From: Microlunatus parietis
Lineage (GTDB): Bacteria > Actinomycetota > Actinomycetes > Propionibacteriales > Propionibacteriaceae
Reading direction: 5' to 3'
Length of the DNA stretch: 64,000 nucleotides
NCBI RefSeq assembly: GCF_013407955.1
Contig: NZ_JACCBU010000001.1
Coordinates: 1,054,001 to 1,118,000 of the forward strand
Made by a program: the position numbers and the translations under genes. The notes below the pieces were generated by a model, which worked only from the letters and a program-made list of their open reading frames with translations, was not told the origin of the DNA and searched no databases. Shown here piece after piece: positions 52,153 through 61,409 of this stretch; the stretch's first letter is position 1, and the number at the start of each line of letters is the position of its first letter.

Positions 52153-53484
52153 ATGAAACCGAGATGGCGCCGATGGCTGGCCGGCACGTTGTTGATCACA
52201 CTCGGCGCGACCGGGTGCGGCATCGGCGACAGGGTCGGCGGCGACCAGCCGCCCGCGACCTCCGACGGCAAGGGAGAGATCGCCGGCAACCTCACCGTCG
52301 CCTGGTGGGGCGGCGATTCCCGGAACAAGAAGACCAACGCCGTGATCGACCTGTTCGAGGCGCAGCACGCCGGCGTCAGCACCGAACGGCAGTCGGCCGA
52401 CTACGGCAACTACTTCGACCGGCTCAACGTCCAGGCCAGCAGCGGCTCCCTGCCCTGCGCGGTGCAGATGCAGGGACGGCAGTTGAACGACTACACCAAA
52501 CGCAAGGTGCTGCTGCCGCTGGACGAGATGGTCGCCGCCGGCACCATCGACACCAGCGAGATCCCGCCCGCCGTCCTCGAGGCCGGCAAGGGCACCGACG
52601 GCAAGCTCTACTTCATCCCGTACGGCGCCGCCTACGACGCGATCGCCATCAACACCACGATCGCCGAGCGGGCCGGCCTCGATCCGCTGCCCGAGCGCTA
52701 CACCTGGCCCGAGTTCCTCGACTACGCCCGCTTGGCCAAGGCTGCCGTCGACCAGGACACGTACGTCCTGGGGGACCTGGGTGGCACGATCAACGCCTTC
52801 AACGCCTGGACTCTCGGCCAGGGCCTCGAGCTGTTCAACGCCGAGGGCAAGATCGGCATCACCAAGGAGCAGCTGACCGAGTACTGGACGATGTGGAAGC
52901 AACTGCTCGACGAGGGCGTCACCATTCCCCCGCAGGTCGCCGCCGAGGAGCCGGTCGGCTCGGACCAGGGCTACGTCGCGACCGGGAAGTTGATGATCAA
53001 CGGTATCCCGGGCAATGCGCTGTTCAACGCCCAGCAGACGTTGACCGGACACGACGCCGGTGAGCTGATGACGTACCGCTATCCCGACGGGTCCGCCGGG
53101 ATGGGCAACGCGGTGATCCCATCCGGGTTCGGGATCGCGGCGAACTGCGCCAACGTGCCCACGGCCGCGGCCTTCATCGATTTCTTCACCAACGATGCCG
53201 AGGCCGGCAAGTCGTTCGCCTCCGACAACGGCGCCGCGACCAACCAGCAGGTGCTCGAGGCGCAGCTGAACGACCCCGAACTGCCGGAGCTGAAGAAGCA
53301 TGAACTCGAGCTGTATCAGCAGATCGTCGCCGACGAACCGCCGTACATCGTCTATCCGCCCGGCTACAACGCCACCTTCCAGCAGTCGTTCGAGCGGAAC
53401 TGGGACGAGATCGCGTTCGGCCGGCTGACCATTCAGCAGGCGGTGGACGCCTTCTTCACCGAGACCAACGCCACCCTCGGCTGA
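52153..53484 (+). CDS. Sugar ABC transporter substrate-binding lipoprotein (family 1)
   Basis: A 443-residue protein. GGAG then TTGATC then ATG 52153. The signal KPRWRRWLAGTLLITLGATGC has a lipobox (GATGC) but, unlike the other receptors here, no RR-x-F-type Tat motif. Core: LTVAWWGGDSRNKKTNAVIDLFEAQHAG, LYFIPYGAAYDAIAINTTIAERAG, and IPSGFGIAANCANVPTAAAFIDFF. Receptor of the fourth importer, within the CoA-linked operon. Confidence 0.93.
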   Translation: MKPRWRRWLAGTLLITLGATGCGIGDRVGGDQPPATSDGKGEIAGNLTVAWWGGDSRNKKTNAVIDLFEAQHAGVSTERQSADYGNYFDRLNVQASSGSLPCAVQMQGRQLNDYTKRKVLLPLDEMVAAGTIDTSEIPPAVLEAGKGTDGKLYFIPYGAAYDAIAINTTIAERAGLDPLPERYTWPEFLDYARLAKAAVDQDTYVLGDLGGTINAFNAWTLGQGLELFNAEGKIGITKEQLTEYWTMWKQLLDEGVTIPPQVAAEEPVGSDQGYVATGKLMINGIPGNALFNAQQTLTGHDAGELMTYRYPDGSAGMGNAVIPSGFGIAANCANVPTAAAFIDFFTNDAEAGKSFASDNGAATNQQVLEAQLNDPELPELKKHELELYQQIVADEPPYIVYPPGYNATFQQSFERNWDEIAFGRLTIQQAVDAFFTETNATLG

Positions 53485-53515
53485 TCAGCGTCACGCGACC
53501 TAGGAGATCATGATC

Positions 53516-54709
53516 ATGGACGACCCGACGTCGGCCGAGCCGTCCGGTGCACTCGCCGGGCTGCGGGTGCTCGACCTGACCCAGGTGATGTCCGGCCCGT
53601 ACTGCACGATGATCCTGGCCGACCTCGGCGCGGACGTGATCAAGGTCGAGAGCCCGAACGGCGGTGATCAGACCCGCCGCTCCTGGGGGGTCGCGGTCAA
53701 GGGCACCGACAGCCGGGCCTTCCTCGCCCTGAACCGCAACAAGCGCAGCGTGACCCTCGACCTGAAGTCGGCCGGCGGCCTGAGCCGGTTCCGCCGGCTC
53801 GCCGCGACCGCCGACATCGTGATCGAGAACTTCCGGCCGGGGGTCACGAAGCGGCTGGGGATCGACTATCCCGAGCTCAGCCGTGATCACCCTGAGTTGA
53901 TCTACGCCAGCATCTCGGGCTTCGGCCAGACCGGGCCGTACGCGAGCCGGCCCGGCTACGACCTGATCGTTCAGGCGATGACCGGCGTGATGAGCATCAC
54001 CGGCGAGCCGGGCGGCGAACCGGTGAAGAGCGGCCTGCCGATCGCCGACCTGGGTGCCGGTCTGTTCGCGGCGGTCGGCGTGCTCGCCGCCGTCAACGAC
54101 CGGCACCGGACCGGCCGGGGGCAATATCTGGAGACCTCGCTGTACGAGGCCGCGCTCGCCATGTCGGTCTGGGAGTCGACCGAGTTCTGGGCCACCGGTG
54201 AGGCGCCGGCCGCCCTCGGCTCGGCGAATCGGATGTCGGCGCCCTATCAGGCGCTGCCGACCTCGGACGGGTACGTCACGATCGGGGCCAACAACGAGAA
54301 GCTCTGGGCCGGGCTCTGCCGGGTCATCGACCGGACCGATCTGATCACCGATCCGCGGTTCTCCGACAACACCCGGCGGATGACCCACCGGGCCGAGCTG
54401 ATCGAGATCCTGGCCGAACGGTTCCGGACCCGGTCCACCGAGGTCTGGGTCGATGCCCTGCTCGCGGCCGGGGTCCCGGCCGGCCCGATCCGGAACTACT
54501 CCGATGTGCTCGACCATGATCAACATGTCCGGGCACGCGGCATGATCAGCACGGTGGACCATCCGGTCGAGGGCCCGATCCGGGTGCTCGGGACACCGCT
54601 GAAGCTGGCCCGCACCCCGGCCGGGGTCTGGCGCCCGCCACCGTTGCTGGGCGAGCACAACGCCGAACTGCTGGACGAGTCGCCGGCCGACTCGGAGCGG
54701 GCCGGATGA
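53516..54709 (+). CDS. CaiB/BaiF family III CoA-transferase
   Basis: A 397-residue enzyme that moves CoA between carboxylic acids. GLRVLDLTQVMSGPYCTMILADLGADVIKVE is the family start, LALNRNKRSVTLDLKS follows, and GLPIADLGAGLFAAVGVLAA near residue 170-190 holds the catalytic Asp that forms the acyl anhydride. AGGAG (53502) lies 3 nt before ATG 53510 and 9 nt before ATG 53516; the second is more likely. Coupled to the enoyl-CoA hydratase by a 4-nt overlap. A CoA-transferase inside a sugar-import operon implies that the imported compound is an acid or becomes one. Confidence 0.94.
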   Translation: MDDPTSAEPSGALAGLRVLDLTQVMSGPYCTMILADLGADVIKVESPNGGDQTRRSWGVAVKGTDSRAFLALNRNKRSVTLDLKSAGGLSRFRRLAATADIVIENFRPGVTKRLGIDYPELSRDHPELIYASISGFGQTGPYASRPGYDLIVQAMTGVMSITGEPGGEPVKSGLPIADLGAGLFAAVGVLAAVNDRHRTGRGQYLETSLYEAALAMSVWESTEFWATGEAPAALGSANRMSAPYQALPTSDGYVTIGANNEKLWAGLCRVIDRTDLITDPRFSDNTRRMTHRAELIEILAERFRTRSTEVWVDALLAAGVPAGPIRNYSDVLDHDQHVRARGMISTVDHPVEGPIRVLGTPLKLARTPAGVWRPPPLLGEHNAELLDESPADSERAG

Positions 54710-55491
54710 AGGGGCGAGTCTGGCTGGAGCGATCCGGTCCGGTGGGCACGATCCGGCTCAGCCACCCGGGCCGGCGGAATGCCCTCACCCTGGCGATGTA
54801 CGACGAGTTGGCGGCCTGCTGCGCCGAGGTGGCCGGCTCGGCCGAGCTCCGGGTGGTGATCATCAGAGGGGTCGACGGCGCGTTCGCGGCGGGCACCGAC
54901 ATCGGCGAGTTCACCGGTTTCACCGGCGCCGACGACGGCGTCGGGTACGAGCGCCGGACCGGCGACGTGCTGCGGCGGCTGGCCGCGATCGACGTGCCGG
55001 TGATCGCCGCGGTCGACGGGCCGGCGGTCGGCGGCGGGCTGGCGATCGCGGCCTCGGCCGATCTGATCATCGCCAGCGACCGGTCCCGGTTCGGGGTGCC
55101 GATCGCCCGGACGCTGGGCAACTGTGTGCCGGCCGCCGTGCTGGCCCGGCTGCGGGAGCGGCTCGGCGCCGGTCCGGCGCTGGCCCTGTTGATCACGGCC
55201 GACCTGATCACCGCCGACCGCGCCCACCAGCTGGGCCTGGTGCACCAGGTGCTGCCGGCGGCCGACTTCGACGCCGGGATCGACCGGCTGGCGGAGCGGG
55301 TCGCGGCGAGCGCACCGCTGAGCCTCGCCGCGATCAAGACCCTGGATCGCCGGCTGGCCGCGGCTGCGTCCGCGAACCCGATGCCGGTTGACGACGAGGA
55401 CCTGATCCGGGCCTGTTACGGCAGCCGGGATTTCGCCGAGGGCGTCCGCGCCTTCCTCGACCACCGCACCCCGGTCTGGGAGGGCCGCTGA
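54706..55491 (+). CDS. Enoyl-CoA hydratase/isomerase family protein
   Basis: A 261-residue crotonase. GAFAAGTDIGEF (first oxyanion-hole strand, near residue 62-73) and VDGPAVGGGLAIAASADLIIASDRSRFGVP (second, near 104-132) are clear. The residue that usually carries the first catalytic Glu falls in IARTLGNC and is not Glu, so it may be an isomerase or ligase-type crotonase instead of a true hydratase. ATG 54706 overlaps the CoA-transferase stop (ATGA), so the two should act in series on one acyl-CoA. Confidence 0.92.
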   Translation: MKGRVWLERSGPVGTIRLSHPGRRNALTLAMYDELAACCAEVAGSAELRVVIIRGVDGAFAAGTDIGEFTGFTGADDGVGYERRTGDVLRRLAAIDVPVIAAVDGPAVGGGLAIAASADLIIASDRSRFGVPIARTLGNCVPAAVLARLRERLGAGPALALLITADLITADRAHQLGLVHQVLPAADFDAGIDRLAERVAASAPLSLAAIKTLDRRLAAAASANPMPVDDEDLIRACYGSRDFAEGVRAFLDHRTPVWEGR

Positions 55492-55493
55492 CC

Positions 55494-57158
55494 ATGATCA
55501 TCGACGCGCATCAGCACTTCTGGCGGCTGGGCGAGGCTGAACAGCCCTGGCGGCGGGACGATCATCACCGGATCGCCCGGGACTACCTGCCCAACGACCT
55601 GATCACCGCGGCCGCCGGCACGCCGGTGACCGGCACCGTCCTGGTCGAGTCGGTGGACGGCCCGGCGGAGAACGACCGGCTCGCCGTCTTCGCCGAGCAG
55701 CCGCCGGTCGTCGGCGTGGTCGGCTGGCTGCCGTTGGCCGATCCCGCCGCCGCGCGGCGTGAGTTGGACCGGATGGCCGTCCCCACCCTGTCCGGGGTGC
55801 GCTGCCTGATCGGCGCCGCGCCGATCGCGTGGACCCGCGATCCCGAGGTCCGGGCGCTGTTCGCCGAGCTGGCCGGCCGCGGCCTCGCCTGGGACGTGGT
55901 GCCGGTGACGGCCGAGCAGGCGGCGGCGGTGATCGACCTCGCCGTGGCCGTACCCGAGCTCAAGATCGTTCTCGATCATCTCGCCCGGCCGCCGATCGAG
56001 ACCGCCGGCTGGCAGCCCTGGGCCGATCAGGTGGCCCGGCTCGCCGACCTTCCGTCCGTCGCGATCAAGCTGTCGATCGGCCTGGATGTCCTGTCCGCCT
56101 GGGAATCCTGGCAGGCCGACGCACTGCCCCGCTACGTCGAGTGGGCGATCCGGCGGTTCGGTCCGGAGCGGTGCATGCTCGCTTCGAACTGGCCCGTGGT
56201 CGAGCTGCGAGCCCCGTACGCCCGGGCCTGGCACGACGTGGGCGCCGTCGCCGCCGCCGTCTGCGACGCCCCCGGTCTGGCCGAGATCAGCGGCGGCACC
56301 GCCCGCCGGTGGTACGGCCTGCCCGATCATCCCCCCAGCCGAGGAAACCCAACCCCCGAAGGAGATCCACTGATCATGACCACACGTACTGACTCGACGA
56401 GGGCCGACTCGACCGCGACCTATCCGACCAAGGCCGACCCGGATCGGCTCGGCACCCTGTACCGCTATCTGCGGGTGGTCGATGTCGTCGACGCGCTGGA
56501 CGGCATCGGCTACTTCAACATCGGCCTGGTCTCGCCCGAGCTGCGCCCGATCTGGTCCGGGATGCGGTTCTTCGGCGAGGCGGCGACGATCCGCGCCGTA
56601 CCGTCGAACAAGCCGATGTGGAAGCTGGACACCACCGAGGACATCGTTGCCGCGCACGGCCGCTGGTTCGCCAAGTATCCGCAGGCCAAGCTGCCCACCG
56701 ACCTCGCGCCCGGCCACGTGGTCGTGATGGACTCCGGCGGCGGCCCCGAAACCGGCTACTGGGGCTCGGAAAACTCGATGGGCGCCATCCTCGGCGGCGC
56801 CGTCGGCATCGTCACCGACGGCTACTGCCGCGACACCGCCGAGCTCGCCACCCAACGCACGCCGATCGTCTCCCGCCACCGGGGCCGGACGATCATCCCG
56901 GGCCGGATCGAGGCGATCGAGACCCAGACCACGATCGCCTGCGGCGGTGCCCAGGTGAACCCGGGCGACATCGTCGGCGCCGATGACGACGGGGTCGTCG
57001 TGGTGCCCAAGGAGGTGGCCCACGAGGTCGCCACCCACGCCCGGGCCATCCTGCTCAGCGACATGCGCGCGCGCCGGTCCAAGTACGAACGGCTCGGCCT
57101 GCCGCACGATCCGAGCATCGACGCGGACGCCGTCGAGGCCTACTACGACGGGGTCTAG
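55494..57158 (+). CDS. Amidohydrolase (lactonase-like) fused in frame to RraA-family aldolase-like domain
   Basis: One 554-codon frame. Residues 1-280: amidohydrolase_2 of the fuconolactonase type (MIIDAHQHFW with HxH; VVGVVGWLPLADP; KIVLDHLARPPIE; MLASNWPVVE, where Asn stands at the usual Asp). Residues about 300-554: RraA/HMG-aldolase-like domain (LRVVDVVDALDGIGYFN; MGAILGGAVGIVTDGYCRDTAEL with the Arg-Asp pair; NPGDIVGADDDGVVVVP). The joint (SRGNPTPEGDPLIM) holds an SD and a start at 56376, so the gene is either a real fusion or two genes lacking a stop between them. Last in the CoA-linked operon. Confidence 0.85.
   Translation: MIIDAHQHFWRLGEAEQPWRRDDHHRIARDYLPNDLITAAAGTPVTGTVLVESVDGPAENDRLAVFAEQPPVVGVVGWLPLADPAAARRELDRMAVPTLSGVRCLIGAAPIAWTRDPEVRALFAELAGRGLAWDVVPVTAEQAAAVIDLAVAVPELKIVLDHLARPPIETAGWQPWADQVARLADLPSVAIKLSIGLDVLSAWESWQADALPRYVEWAIRRFGPERCMLASNWPVVELRAPYARAWHDVGAVAAAVCDAPGLAEISGGTARRWYGLPDHPPSRGNPTPEGDPLIMTTRTDSTRADSTATYPTKADPDRLGTLYRYLRVVDVVDALDGIGYFNIGLVSPELRPIWSGMRFFGEAATIRAVPSNKPMWKLDTTEDIVAAHGRWFAKYPQAKLPTDLAPGHVVVMDSGGGPETGYWGSENSMGAILGGAVGIVTDGYCRDTAELATQRTPIVSRHRGRTIIPGRIEAIETQTTIACGGAQVNPGDIVGADDDGVVVVPKEVAHEVATHARAILLSDMRARRSKYERLGLPHDPSIDADAVEAYYDGV
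56359..56378 (+). promoter_or_regulatory. Internal ribosome-binding site and start of the RraA domain
   Basis: AAGGAGA (56359-56365), then CACTGATC, then ATG 56376, in frame with the upstream domain. It would let the RraA part (260 residues) be made on its own. Confidence 0.6.
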
Positions 57159-57197
57159 CCTCGCCCCGAAGGTGCCGAGCGGTCGTTCGGTGGCGGG

Positions 57198-58826
<1,629 letters not shown>

Positions 58827-58867
58827 GGCCGCGAGGCTACTCCAAGGACCGCGTTCGAGGCTTGTCG

Positions 58868-58886
58868 CGGGGAATCATTTTCCCCG
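58868..58886 (-). terminator. Hairpin just after the ku stop codon
   Basis: CGGGGAA-TCATT-TTCCCCG forms a 7-bp perfect stem starting 3 bp downstream of the ku stop (58889). There is no T-run, so it may end transcription only in the actinobacterial L-shaped manner or protect the 3' end. Confidence 0.5.
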
Positions 58887-58888
58887 AC

Positions 58889-59695
58889 TCACATCGCCTT
58901 CTTCTCCTCCGCGCCCTCACGCCGCTTCTTGGCCGCCTCGACCGACGCCCGCAGCGCTGCCACCAGGTCGACCACCTCGGCCTCCTCCGGCGCCTCGGCC
59001 TCGACCGGCAGCTCGACCCCGTCCAGCTTGGATTTGACCAGCTCTTCGATCGCCTCCCGGTACGCATCCGTGAACTGGGACGGGTCGAACTCGCCGGAAA
59101 GCGCGTCGATGAACGAGCGCGCCATGTCCACCTCGGCCTCGGAGACGGTCACCTCGGCCGGCGGGGCCGCGAACGCGCCGTCGCGCAGCTCGTCCGGCCA
59201 GAGCATCGTGTGCATCAGCAGCACGCCGTCCTTGGGCCGGATCAGCGCGATCGCCTCCCGGGACCGCAGCGCGACCTTGACCACGGCGCTCTGCCCGCTC
59301 TGGATCAGGGCGTCCCGGAGCAGCACGTACGGCTTCACGCCGGGCCCGTCGGCCTCCAGGAAGTACGTCTTCGCGAAGTAGGTGGGGTCGACCTCGTCCT
59401 CCGCCACGAACTGGACCACCTCGACCGACTTGGTCGTGGTCAGCGGCAGCGCGTCGAAGTCCTCCTTCTCCAGGATCACCATCCGGCCGTCCGCCGTCTC
59501 GTACCCCTTGGCGATCTCGGCGAACGGGATCTCCTGGTCGCACTTCTCGCAGACCCGCCGATACTTGATCCGGCCCCCGTCTTCGGGGTGCACCTGACGG
59601 AAGCTGACGTCCTTCTCCTCGGTCGCCGAATACAGCTTGATCGGGATGGTGACCAGGCCGAAGGAGATCGCGCCCTTCCAGATTGAACGAGGCAT
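58889..59695 (-). CDS. ku: Non-homologous end-joining protein Ku
   Basis: A 268-residue bacterial Ku (usual length 250-300). PRSIWKGAISFGLVTIPIKLYSATEEKDVSFRQVH is the invariant start and GGRIKYRRVCEKCDQEIPFAEIAKGYE the zinc-like/central block; the C-terminal tail (AALRASVEAAKKRREGAEEKKAM) is Lys-rich, as in forms that contact DNA and LigD. Start ATG 59695 lies in the distal arm of a 10-bp hairpin; an in-frame ATG at 59713 lies in the proximal arm and would add MGQTGP. LigD is not in the window. Ku homodimers bind double-strand ends. Confidence 0.96.
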   Translation of the reverse strand: MPRSIWKGAISFGLVTIPIKLYSATEEKDVSFRQVHPEDGGRIKYRRVCEKCDQEIPFAEIAKGYETADGRMVILEKEDFDALPLTTTKSVEVVQFVAEDEVDPTYFAKTYFLEADGPGVKPYVLLRDALIQSGQSAVVKVALRSREAIALIRPKDGVLLMHTMLWPDELRDGAFAAPPAEVTVSEAEVDMARSFIDALSGEFDPSQFTDAYREAIEELVKSKLDGVELPVEAEAPEEAEVVDLVAALRASVEAAKKRREGAEEKKAM

Positions 59696-59716
59696 GGGGC
59701 CAGTCTGCCCCATGCC
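59691..59716 (-). promoter_or_regulatory. Perfect 10-bp hairpin enclosing both candidate ku start codons
   Basis: GGCATGGGGC (59691-59700) and GCCCCATGCC (59707-59716) are exact reverse complements with a 6-nt loop. Each arm contains one in-frame ATG. In mRNA this would hide the start from ribosomes. A second inverted repeat, CTTCAGG-AA-CCTGAAG, lies at 59725-59740, just upstream. Confidence 0.8.
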
Positions 59717-59724
59717 GCTGACAG

Positions 59725-59740
59725 CTTCAGGAACCTGAAG
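59725..59740. promoter_or_regulatory. 16-bp inverted repeat upstream of ku
   Basis: CTTCAGG and CCTGAAG flank AA. The position, 30 bp upstream of the ku start at 59695, suits an operator or promoter-overlapping site. The remaining gap to 59849 shows nothing clear. Confidence 0.45.
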
Positions 59741-59849
59741 ACTCCACGAAGGCGTCACGCCGACCTCTGCTGCCGCGCCCTGGCCGCGGGGAAGCATGCT
59801 GGTGGCCGCCGCCGGCGTTCGATTCGATCGGGCCCTTGGTCGAAATCCG

Positions 59850-60881
59850 TCAGAGTGGACGGGAGCTCTCCCGGACTTCGAGCGTGTACGGGACGGTCAG
59901 CTGGCTCGGCTCCGCACCGGGACCGGCGATCCGGGCCAGCAGCAGGTCGAGCGAGGCCTCGGCGATCCCGGCCTTGTCCGGCGCGATCGTGGACAGGGTC
60001 GGGATGCTGTACCGGCCGTCGTCGATGTCGTCGAAACCGACCACCGCGACGTCCTCGGGCACCCGGAGCCCGGCGTCGTGCAGGGCACGCAGGGCGCCGA
60101 GGGCGAGCAGGTCGTTGTAGCAGAACAGGGCGTCGGGTGGATCGCCCTGCTGCAGCAACTGCCGGACCGCCATGGCGCCGTTGGTCCGGTGGTAACCGTG
60201 GGTGATCACGACCAGGTCCTCGTCGTACGGCAGCCCGGCCTGGTCGAGGGCCTGCCGATAGCCCTGGGACCGCAGCGCCGCCGTACCGCTCTCGGTCCGG
60301 TGGCCGAGCGCGGCGATCCGGCGCCGGCCCTGCTCGGCCAGATGGCGGGTGGCGGCGGCCGCCGCGGCGACGTTGTCGATCCCGACGTGGTCGATGCCGC
60401 GGCCGGTGATCCGTTCGCCGAGCAGCACCAGCGGGGTCCGGTTCCGGCGCTGCTCGAACTCGGCCCGGTCGGTGCCCAGCGGGCTGAACAGGATGCCGTC
60501 CACCATGCCCGGGTTCATCCCGCCGAGCACGAATCGCTCCGCCTCGGCGTCACCCTCGGTCTGGTCGATCAGCACCGTATAGCCGCGGCGACGGGCCGCC
60601 TGCACGATCAGCCGGACCAGTTCGGCGAAGTACGGGACGTCGATCTCCGGCACCGCCAGCGCGATCAGCCCGGCCCGGCGGAGCCGCAGGTTGCGAGCAC
60701 TGAGGTTCGGCCGGTAGCCGAGTTCCTCGATCGCGTGCCGGACCCGGTCCTGGGTGGCCGTCGCCACCGGCCGGTTGCCGGACAACACGTTGGACACCGT
60801 GGTCGGCGAGACCCGGGCCAGCGCGGCCACGTCGCGGACGCTGACGATCCGCTGCTCCGCGTCCGATTGCTGATCGACCAT
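59850..60881 (-). CDS. LacI-family transcriptional regulator
   Basis: A 343-residue regulator. VSVRDVAALARVSPTTVSNVLSGNRPVATATQDRVRHAIEELGYRPN is the LacI headpiece with hinge; the effector domain has GLIALAVPEIDVPYFAEL, MVDGILFSPLG, PDALFCYNDLLALGALRAL and VAVVGFDDIDDGRY. Starts possible at ATG 60881 (AGGA 8 nt upstream, preferred), ATG 60890 or GTG 60902. No sugar genes are directly adjacent, so targets may be elsewhere, e.g. the TAAGCGCTTA site at 15568. Confidence 0.93.
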   Translation of the reverse strand: MVDQQSDAEQRIVSVRDVAALARVSPTTVSNVLSGNRPVATATQDRVRHAIEELGYRPNLSARNLRLRRAGLIALAVPEIDVPYFAELVRLIVQAARRRGYTVLIDQTEGDAEAERFVLGGMNPGMVDGILFSPLGTDRAEFEQRRNRTPLVLLGERITGRGIDHVGIDNVAAAAAATRHLAEQGRRRIAALGHRTESGTAALRSQGYRQALDQAGLPYDEDLVVITHGYHRTNGAMAVRQLLQQGDPPDALFCYNDLLALGALRALHDAGLRVPEDVAVVGFDDIDDGRYSIPTLSTIAPDKAGIAEASLDLLLARIAGPGAEPSQLTVPYTLEVRESSRPL

Positions 60882-60929
60882 GGCCGCCATCCTGACAGAC
60901 ACGGCCGGACAGACCGTCCGGTACGGGGT

Positions 60930-61409
60930 TCAGGACAGGCGGTCCACCTCGGTCGGGTCGTACCAGAGCAGGTCATGATCATCGAGCAGCGCACCGACCT
61001 CGGGCCGGCCGATCGCCTCGGCGACCGGCTCCCCCGGCCGCACCGCGGCGGCGGCCTGCCGGACCGCGGCGGCCGCCTCCGGCTCGTCCAGATAGAGCGC
61101 CCAGACCCGGTCCCAGGTCAGGCCGGTCACCTCGACCGCGCCGTACGGGTCGTCGAGATCCTTCGCCCGGTCCGCGTCGGCGGCGAGCAACAGCCGCCGC
61201 TCGCCCGAACTCTCGTCGAGCCCGAGCAGCAGGGCCTGCACCCCGGCGTGGGTGAGCGCGGTATAGCCGGCGTCCTCGGCGTCCTTCGGCGTGAACCCGG
61301 CGGCGGCGAGCAGGGCCGGCGTGACCGCGCTCCCACGCCGATCCGGCAGCGTGCCGCCGTCCCGCAGCGCGGCGGCCTCGGCCACCGTCGCCGGTACGTA
61401 GACGATCAT
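60930..61409 (-). CDS. DUF6912 family protein
   Basis: A 159-residue soluble, acidic protein beginning MIVYVPATVAEAAALRDGG. The pattern matches a small actinobacterial family (DUF6912) of unknown function. ATG 61409 overlaps the WS/DGAT stop by 4 nt, so it is translated from the same message. Confidence 0.7.
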   Translation of the reverse strand: MIVYVPATVAEAAALRDGGTLPDRRGSAVTPALLAAAGFTPKDAEDAGYTALTHAGVQALLLGLDESSGERRLLLAADADRAKDLDDPYGAVEVTGLTWDRVWALYLDEPEAAAAVRQAAAAVRPGEPVAEAIGRPEVGALLDDHDLLWYDPTEVDRLS

